From Eutreptiella sp. 'Long Island Sound 2002' (lineage: Eukaryota > Euglenozoa > Euglenophyceae > Eutreptiales > Eutreptiaceae): a stretch of 64,000 nt of DNA. Below the pieces are notes generated by a model. The model made no database searches, had not been told where the DNA came from, and saw nothing but the letters and a program-made list of their open reading frames with translations. Of the stretch, positions 62,501 to 64,000 are shown piece after piece. Every line of letters starts with the position of its first letter. Position 1 is the stretch's first letter. The stretch spans positions 7,854,890-7,918,889 of the forward strand of contig OZ038388.1 in assembly GCA_964036045.1 (NCBI GenBank), in the 5' to 3' direction. The position numbers and the translations under genes are program-made.

Positions 62501-63831
62501 AAGTTTTACACTCATTCATCACCAGCCCATGGAGGGTACGTTTGCCCGGCGCACCCGGCATCCATATGAATGTTCCAGCCATCTATCACAATGCTTTACC
62601 CCCAAACATCACTCCCTCCTCTAGCCCAGGAACCCTAAGCACAAGCACATTGTATGACTGTTGGCAATCAATTAAATTCCCACTTTTCCCCCCAACAAAT
62701 GGGACGATCGCTTGCACCCTACCCCTGTAGGCCCCATCATGGCCACCCACCTCAAAATCAAAGAATCCCCCTCTTGTGCGTGACGGACCACTCAAGTGGC
62801 CACACCAAAGAGTGGGAGTCCTTAACCCCAACTCGAGGGGCCACACAAAAGCGCGGGAAAACTTTGCCCGGAGCGCCAACGTACTGTCATGGAGGGCTCG
62901 AGGGTCAAGAGGTCAGAGGTCAGCCGATCCGGTTGCTGTCACCAACCCTGGCAAGTGCGTCGGGGTGGGGGGGAGGGGGGCAGTGCGCTGTACAAGGCTG
63001 GACGATCCACAGGCTGCGGCTTGGCCAAACGATAGGGAGCGGAGAGAGCCTCGCGCCTGTGCCCTTGGCTCTAGTGGCCGACGGAATGCCAGCCTGGCCG
63101 GTCCGGTCCCGGAGAACGCAGTACGAGCGCCACGGGCCCAGGGGCGTCGAAGGAGGGGCCTTCGGGTGCCCCAACACAGAGCGCCCACAATGAGCCCCAG
63201 GCGCCATTGCGGGAGGGCCTTCAAAACAACCCCGTCCTTATTTCACGAGCCATCACCGGCCCTCAGACTGCCCTTGTCTAAAGCCTCCGGTGCGTAATTC
63301 GTCGTTCATAGTTCGCCATCATGGCCACCAGCAGAACCCCCACCGCACCTCCACCAAATCACGATGGCAGTATCAGATCCCTCCTTGCCACCGTGCTCTG
63401 CACAAAAGAGCCATTTTGGCATCGCAGGTGCATTTCTTCACGGGTCACTTGCTTGTATCTTGACCATTGGAAACGGACCCAGATGCCTCAGATGTGCCAT
63501 TCTGCACTGCCGGCAGGACAACTACATGAGGTACAGCATAGGCCAGAGACGCGGACCAACAGAACAGACATGACAGGTCAACAAAACTGAATATGACCAT
63601 GATTTTCGTGATTTTTAGACTCCACTGAGCGGCGAAATGCCCCGCAGCAGGACAGCACAGCACGTCACGCAACACCATGCCACATGACAGCAACTACAAA
63701 TAGCCTTGACTATGAAAGGCATATGCATATGAGATCATGTTTGCAATACAGCCAACTCGCAAGCAAACCTTCAGCCGGTCGCCGCTGTGGAGATAGTTCA
63801 ATACAGACGGATCCATGTGTTCCCGGTCCAT
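36867..63831 (-). CDS. Gene 2: ADP-ribosyltransferase-ankyrin-SPRY protein, nine exons
   Basis: Exons (minus strand): 63,831-63,769; 61,950-61,699; 52,535-52,290; 51,407-51,065; 48,018-47,936; 43,905-43,783; 40,810-40,550; 38,846-38,733; 37,340-36,867. All junctions are GT-AG with agreeing phases, total 1,959 bases, 652 residues. Layout: helical N-terminus (1-105), C2H2-like finger (Cys137, Cys140, His151, His156), ART domain (about 188-370) with Arg259 in VYRG, Ser282/283 in FSSAT and Glu327/Glu329 in PQEQE, helical linker (about 366-410), ankyrin-type repeats (about 411-480), SPRY (496-652). An R-S-E-x-E set is typical of arginine-specific mono-ADP-ribosyltransferases, which use NAD to modify proteins. 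No signal peptide or membrane segment is seen, so it is probably intracellular. The weakest parts are the first two exons, placed by phase and splice sites rather than homology. Confidence 0.75.
38733..38846 (-). CDS. Gene 2 exon 8: end of ankyrin region
   Basis: The acceptor GCGCCGCTTCAG precedes 38,846 and the donor AAG|GTCTGC follows 38,733 (38 codons, phase 0). It encodes DYCFMVEIANLLSPTLKAAE and VIPTVQRLV. It continues directly from exon 7 when compared with the single gene 1 exon at 18,235-18,497. Confidence 0.85.
40550..40810 (-). CDS. Gene 2 exon 7: helical linker and ankyrin repeat
   Basis: The acceptor CGTTCCCCAG precedes 40,810 and the donor CTG|GTGTGC follows 40,550 (87 codons, phase 0). 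It encodes VVLDTFEGVLDAMTEAERAA, LNGGRF, and LTLLHHAVKYGAPAIVHLLL. Gene 1 has an intron between its SGLNG and GQF, in the middle of this exon. Confidence 0.88.
42013..42165 (+). repeat. Dispersed repeat family A, copy 5
   Basis: Lies in gene 2 intron 6. GTTTGGCACGAGGCCATGG, TTTGGTGGCGCCTATTGGCC, TTCTGACCCTCTGTGGGCCC, GTGCCAACGGAGCCCCTGGA. Very close to the copy at 13,443. Confidence 0.85.
43783..43905 (-). CDS. Gene 2 exon 6: end of ART domain
   Basis: The acceptor AATTGTATGCAG precedes 43,905 and the donor GAG|GTCAGC follows 43,783 (41 codons, phase 0). It encodes VVFPPNSTFRVMGKLSHRSM and AKIVVYELVE. The FPPN-x-x-F-x-V strand directly follows the catalytic Glu-x-Glu in ART enzymes. The SHR...VYEL(V/L)E stretch is also in gene 1. 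Confidence 0.85.
44290..46318 (-). pseudogene. 5'-truncated LINE, second family
   Basis: Similarity to the LINE at 52.8-58.9 kb starts at ALEERTFGGMGARLD (about 46,290), equal to residue 1,182 of that element's ORF2, so the endonuclease and reverse transcriptase are missing. The zinc knuckle is present (CPYC...H-L-L-W-R-C, about 46,115-46,056), as are YPWYQLQPP, SFMELALESD and SLVPLGAGP. TGA at 46,138-46,140 and TAG near 46,316 interrupt it; the rest is open to 45,088. A downstream Cys/His segment (about 44,800-44,700) also matches. The protein identity is moderate, so this is another family and not a copy of the full element. It sits in gene 2 intron 5. Confidence 0.8.
46425..46640. repeat. 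Two GT microsatellites
   Basis: Long GT runs at about 46,425-46,464 and 46,602-46,638. They are the source of poly-Val/Cys and poly-His/Thr translations here, which I do not regard as genes. Confidence 0.95.
47360..47760 (+). repeat. CAG/CAA-rich low-complexity tract
   Basis: Degenerate AGCAACA/ACAGCA repeats in gene 2 intron 5. They open frames with Ala/Thr/Gln-rich translations on both strands but show no domain. Confidence 0.7.
47936..48018 (-). CDS. Gene 2 exon 5: ART catalytic Glu-x-Glu exon
   Basis: The acceptor GGCGGCTCAG precedes 48,018 and the donor GAG|GTTGTG follows 47,936 (83 bases, phase 1 in, phase 0 out). It encodes TGTLFVIESERSHDIAMFSA and LPQEQE. GTLF-x-I is the standard ART core strand; E-x-E at the end holds the catalytic glutamate. 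Confidence 0.88.
49708..49858. repeat. AATTCG-rich palindromic repeat patch
   Basis: Degenerate repeats of CGAATTCG and GCTCGAATTC, some forming perfect palindromes (CGAATTCG). AT-rich against a GC-rich background. Confidence 0.8.
50092..50275 (+). repeat. Dispersed repeat family B, copy 2
   Basis: Partner of 35,815-36,012 (see there). It lies directly upstream of the transposon leader segment. Confidence 0.9.
50278..50400 (+). repeat. Transposon-associated leader segment, copy 2
   Basis: Same as 25,503-25,620. Followed by the reverse complement of the 3' flank at 31,143-31,232, then by 55-bp repeats and the TIR. Confidence 0.85.
50278..50999 (-). mobile_element. Deleted copy of the TIR transposon in gene 2 intron 4
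   Basis: Leader segment, inverted 3' flank (50,396-50,487), 55-bp pair (about 50,590-50,705) and complete TIR end (50,715-50,999). The transposase and minisatellite are gone. The TIR end reads inward GCGCGCCGGGCACACGCCGG, GACCCGTGCCCCACCGGTGA, CCTTTTAGGGGGTGCACTAA. It ends 65 bases from gene 2 exon 4. Confidence 0.75.
51065..51407 (-). CDS. Gene 2 exon 4: ART domain, NAD-binding part
   Basis: The acceptor CTGTCTTTTCAG precedes 51,407 and the donor AAGG|GTATCC follows 51,065 (343 bases, phase 0 in, phase 1 out). It encodes LHLYSTETPIYRRINFALRN, EEITRWRSFIYNAEQAL, LVYRGLSV and VTWQAFSSATTDV. Arg in VYRG, and Ser in FSSAT followed by A-R-D-F, are the R and S of the R-S-E ART signature. The L-Y-S-T-E...R-R-I-N...L-R lead is also family-typical. 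Confidence 0.92.
51588..51725 (-). repeat. GC-rich minisatellite, 24-bp unit
   Basis: Units of CGCACGCCCCCGCGGCCATA-type sequence, about five or six, in gene 2 intron 3 (51,408-52,289). In one frame they translate as 8-residue repeats (RGRAGVWP). Confidence 0.9.
52290..52535 (-). CDS. Gene 2 exon 3: C2H2-like finger exon
   Basis: The acceptor CTCCTTTAG precedes 52,535 and the donor GAG|GTGCGT follows 52,290 (82 codons, phase 0). It encodes VVIHPPGWQPDEAL, HCPVCNRVISDSIADHIAAE-H, and SLLQEAFRKLEE. The C-x2-C-x10-H-x4-H spacing suggests a zinc finger. The first 11 bases of this exon and the acceptor are duplicated on the far side of the LINE. Confidence 0.8.
52525..52750 (-). repeat. LINE target-site duplication, 3' copy (226 bp)
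   Basis: Identical to 58,936-59,149 apart from a 12-base difference in a GT microsatellite and a single C inside that run. It includes the gene 2 intron 2 acceptor and the first 11 bases of exon 3. Confidence 0.93.
52890..54269 (-). CDS. LINE downstream reading frame with Cys/His motif
   Basis: Begins 25 bases after the ORF2 stop, with no ATG (first codon TTG), and stays open for 459 codons. Residues 29-60 hold CAQHRAPPCAACVQRGAEHC-C and a following H-E-G-H. The truncated LINE at 44.7-44.8 kb has CAAHNHRQCATCAAVGRG and RHCCARRHTGH at the equivalent place. The remainder is Pro/Arg/Gly-rich and may be open only because of GC content. It could be a small extra protein, translated by reinitiation or frameshift, or residual nucleotide conservation in the 3' UTR. 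Confidence 0.35.
   Translation of the reverse strand: MPRRRVQRDRRGAGGGDADCVAPPPQVALCAQHRAPPCAACVQRGAEHCCQRAHEGHRMDAAQARVAARALRAWLQPARPAGAGPVAASQAARGSPSARKRPRPQSSSPERETRRARPEHEHARRQEEFPPPPPPPKRLQGGGTQLKRLRYVKPAGRAQAALPALPAPPSGSHRARGGTRSPSATRASRTPGRTRTCGGGSAASPPPLPPLPGAGGHFRGHLTPADGGTGGVISQRGGRRPPPRGPRTPPKGGGGIRGLRSNPTLVFRGAARRGRRRRWGTPQGGDRRCRLTAIPQGTAPGGRRRRHPLHGRSRNPPQGQSQDSRQSPYPLPPHRRGRSGRGAKGWGSRGAPCRPCAMSTGPSVQVMQRAQGGAALLQPPPRRASQGVGGGTTVSAGPEGGAAAAATSGRLALRRVGGRASPHDQGGRGRPSRAADGGVARGGTQGPGQGHGRASEEGT
54294..58946 (-). CDS. LINE ORF2: endonuclease-reverse transcriptase
   Basis: 1,550 codons without interruption. Residues 66-74 GDVHPHPGP (2A-like). APE endonuclease about 75-325: N81, QETK (Glu104), GGDFNFPLG (233-240), RIDGVL (Asp289), GHLPV (His315). 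Reverse transcriptase about 640-970: RPLTVLSMVYRLW, LDYIKCFDLIP (Asp783), GILQGCPLSV, YADD (911-914). CCHC knuckle Cys1244, Cys1247, His1256, Cys1261. C-terminal domain to 1,550 (YPWGQLG, ELALDFEAHAE, SLLPLGGFRCVG). The enzyme nicks target DNA and copies element RNA into it. The frame starts with GTG inside the duplicated target site; the first in-frame ATG (residue 89) is already inside the endonuclease. Confidence 0.95.
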   Translation of the reverse strand: MVIHGAQSWQAPTLARAGVQSWQTPALTVAGVRSGQAPAPTCTGGCGADRVYRARDAAGLKTLLSGDVHPHPGPLRTAIVNTTSLRLHMDEVTSWDVDVILVQETKLSASGQRVLRGALHQRGWIVFWGAPLETRGRGIWDVPEGGVAVLVRDGHAAEAAKLPKTRQADPLAWDLWLSARFLHVRVAVRTGSTVLHVLCVYGVPGDPELNAGLWDSVLQYAARLGNAPFVVGGDFNFPLGELGALPPVVLGHLLTQRLVDVDAAFATGTGRPLQCSYHRQGVHPGTRIDGVLADPRVAAMVTDVAALPGTGIPGHLPVVFTLAMERAAQRLVRAVRPRPVEVPKRESVLRMELEERLTAPLQPDWDRLLALQEVDALWSYWTWAAEESLLALSVPTLQPEDVDQAHPLPVAPMALPRGRGTAALIREVRQCPKQMRAGGGPKTSVLARIHAAQGAARSLRRQAHPPQRPADRVRGRGESTSHSWCALRRRVQRLHELQMPELARFPLTPQAVANAGAPVPSAAALDECIEQLKRLAATQVQREDRERVQAWRSWLQAEWGTKPGAVYRWLKEEGFSPPVVFIARPDGTPRANVQEMDELVRAAWGPINRKYAEGPEPCPDAFVAKYGHLLYRVPMLAKQLTGPYLRRRLMAMRPSAMGLDGWSLQDLRALPDRVLNWLAQLLTLIEEVGRWPTLLAQGYTSLIPKPGEEGPLGTRPLTVLSMVYRLWAGTRLWEVMRWQESWVHPRAFGFRLARGAVDAATVTQVLLELARLKGWRLEGLSLDYIKCFDLIPQAVVLRIARELGMDDGVLRALAAMYRQLRRAFRLAGALGAWWQATNGILQGCPLSVILINILTTVWKMEIDTMRRHVVVATAALPPLLEQARAAPGQPLPSPRLRTQGPGRADLCPLGYADDTQAITLEPRPGAPGVPDSQAVVDRTAVWLADTGQSANAAKSSSWRMSDQQAQPVTLHGVPVPLAREFKQLGIGVRLDPEKGTGPVLQERFARGTTILRRVGCLPTFRMREVAIGTLALAKAMYGVELADVGFRDVARLELAAVRALWGPTRTSRAKEVLWAVLVPGHRVSPMWRLQYSRVLWLARQARTPGAGQVLVQAILEETDRPPDTGPVGRALQSVRQLRWEAVHGWWVWRVPGQREQLHLVLGDWGEVCHRVRESQRYTALAALERRKPATFGGLGAEVCRPACSQGMTVAGSETERSLLRALQAGATWTGARVRKHQISDLAACPYCGGPPETEVHLLWDCLQWQAQRAAWLPLVQAEAAPLPALALPQAWPVCLRATGLLPAALVQPEGVEQAGRLMYRLYGMYLAVLSARMGAEVAARRDAGAGPSVFAIARRRPPDARRGYPWGQLGASPHRPAPPAAPLALRAGPPPGRPWEASFAVALLQWAGQLRWLPGQGHVTYVELALDFEAHAERALPAPSDHRLRGVTLPLRTRGQVLKMALDALQPHLQAGDLMQGKEVWMAKSLLPLGGFRCVGRSARPLFARPEAMLFQMRQLEAHCRALWARRLARPGAGRQDVFLLDYLPPAGPG
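58815..58931 (-). repeat. Three 39-bp repeats at the LINE 5' end
   Basis: In the ORF2 frame they read AQSWQAPTLARAG, VQSWQTPALTVAG, VRSGQAPAPTCTG. Tandem 5' repeats are common in LINE promoter regions; here they are also in frame. Confidence 0.9.
58936..59149 (-). repeat. LINE target-site duplication, 5' copy (214 bp)
   Basis: Partner of 52,525-52,750. It carries an intact second copy of the intron 2 acceptor (CTCCTTTAG) followed by GTGGTCATCCA, running straight into the LINE. Confidence 0.93.
59150..61698. other. Gene 2 intron 2, upstream part
   Basis: GT microsatellite (59,507-59,551), G runs near 59,823, 59,867 and 59,897, the second copy of the 18.7-kb repeat (about 59,880-59,990), and a GA-rich patch (61,540-61,620). 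A plus-strand stretch at about 60,400-60,570 is Cys-rich (MCTRCCENPGPHADCCP) but lacks clear splice sites; I leave it unassigned. Confidence 0.4.
59850..59990 (+). repeat. Dispersed repeat with GCGCGCGACCCACTAC core, copy 2
   Basis: Inverted relative to 18,690-18,850 (see there). Confidence 0.7.
61699..61950 (-). CDS. Gene 2 exon 2: helical N-terminal region
   Basis: The acceptor GCACATCGCAG precedes 61,950 and the donor AAAAAG|GTGTGC follows 61,699 (84 codons, phase 0 both ends). It encodes VLDDFVSVILTARPADLAGA, a Gly/Arg/Pro-rich loop, and NPIVTSILDRAQDGLLELRA. The first part resembles the linker helices of exon 7 (VVLDTFEGVLDAM) and may be a repeat of that module. Assignment to gene 2 rests on strand, position and phase. 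Confidence 0.65.
62600..62795 (-). pseudogene. Harbinger-like transposase scrap, copy 3
   Basis: The minus strand reads FFDFEVGGHDGAYRGRVQAI then VPFVGGKSGNLIDCQQSYN, aligning with DYEIGSMDGAYKGRL...WPFIGRK...RQKDYN of the copy at 29.3 kb. Only about 55 residues remain. A GTTTGCCCGGCGCACCCGGC TIR-like piece lies at about 62,530. In gene 2 intron 1. Confidence 0.6.
62815..62860 (-). repeat. 48-bp minisatellite, one unit
   Basis: GTCCTTAACCCCAACTCGAG and GGGGCCACACAA on the plus strand. On the minus strand the unit lies 5' of the transposase scrap, the same order as at 28.6 and 30.5 kb. Confidence 0.8.
63769..63831 (-). CDS. Gene 2 exon 1: start codon exon
   Basis: ATG at 63,831-63,829 has A at -3 and G at +4. 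It encodes MDREHMDPSVLNYLHSGDRL plus K, 21 codons, then the donor AAG|GTTTGC (phase 0, matching exon 2). A later ATG at codon 6 is possible. Upstream the frame stays open into TTTTTTTTATC. There is no homology support, so another first exon cannot be excluded. Confidence 0.5.
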
Positions 63832-64000
63832 GATAAAAAAAACGGCTAAAAGCGAGCAGAATCGCTGGTTGGCATTCCATCTTTGACCTCCGTTAGATTG
63901 CCTCAGCAAAATTGTTGCACTTGATATAATTTGGTTGCTTGCTTTGCTGTGACTGTGATGGACTAATGTGCATTCAGTACATCAAAAGCAACCATAGAAC
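63832..64000. promoter_or_regulatory. Presumed upstream region of gene 2
   Basis: About 170 bases upstream of the proposed start codon. On the minus strand there is a T run next to the ATG. No TATA box or initiator is convincing enough to mark. Confidence 0.2.

Noticed and set aside
1-64000. Dinoflagellate origin
   Set aside because: All supported donors are GT and there are no spliced-leader or GC/GA-donor features; taxonomy left open.

Overview
This is nuclear DNA of a transposon-rich eukaryote. Coding pieces are split by GT-AG introns. Several families of non-LTR retrotransposon and cut-and-paste DNA transposon sit between and inside genes, together with minisatellites, GT/GA microsatellites and many G or C homopolymer blocks. 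The first 6.5 kb is AT-richer and nearly gene-free; the rest is GC-rich. Nothing fits a bacterial or organellar genome. Splice donors are ordinary GT (GTGAGT, GTGTGT, GTTTGT), which argues against a typical dinoflagellate gene set. I cannot name the species; a microalga or other protist is a guess.

The centre of the window is two tandem paralogous genes, both on the minus strand, that I rebuilt from splice sites, intron phases and mutual similarity. Gene 2 (63,831 down to 36,867) has nine exons whose phases all agree and which add up to 652 codons plus a stop. In order it encodes a helical N-terminus, a C2H2-like finger, an ADP-ribosyltransferase (ART) domain with an intact R-S-E set of catalytic residues, a helical linker, ankyrin-type repeats and a C-terminal SPRY domain. 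Gene 1 (about 25,105 down to 12,818) repeats the ART-helix-ankyrin-SPRY order in five recognised exons. Its ART domain has lost the catalytic Arg, Ser and Glu-x-Glu, so it looks like a pseudoenzyme; its 5' exons were not found. Some introns sit at identical positions in the two genes and others are present in only one.

The long introns are filled with mobile DNA. Gene 2 holds a nearly intact LINE (52,751-58,935) inserted at the intron 2/exon 3 border and flanked by an unusually long target-site duplication of 214-226 bp that copies the splice acceptor. Other gene 2 introns hold a 5'-truncated LINE of another family (about 44.3-46.3 kb), the end of a TIR transposon (50.7-51.0 kb), a Harbinger-like transposase scrap (62.6-62.8 kb) and a 24-bp minisatellite. 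Gene 1 introns hold three sets of duplicated segments.

Region by region: 0-8.9 kb, sparse sequence with small repeats and eroded coding fossils; 8.9-11.75 kb, a broken pogo-type transposase gene; 12.8-25.2 kb, gene 1; 25.5-31.8 kb, a transposon graveyard with a 48-bp minisatellite, an RNase H reading frame, two tRNA-like Pol III units and two Harbinger-like transposase remnants, one between inverted repeats; 31.8-36.8 kb, mostly repeats with one isolated SLX1/PHD-like zinc-finger exon on the plus strand; 36.9-63.8 kb, gene 2 with its nested elements.
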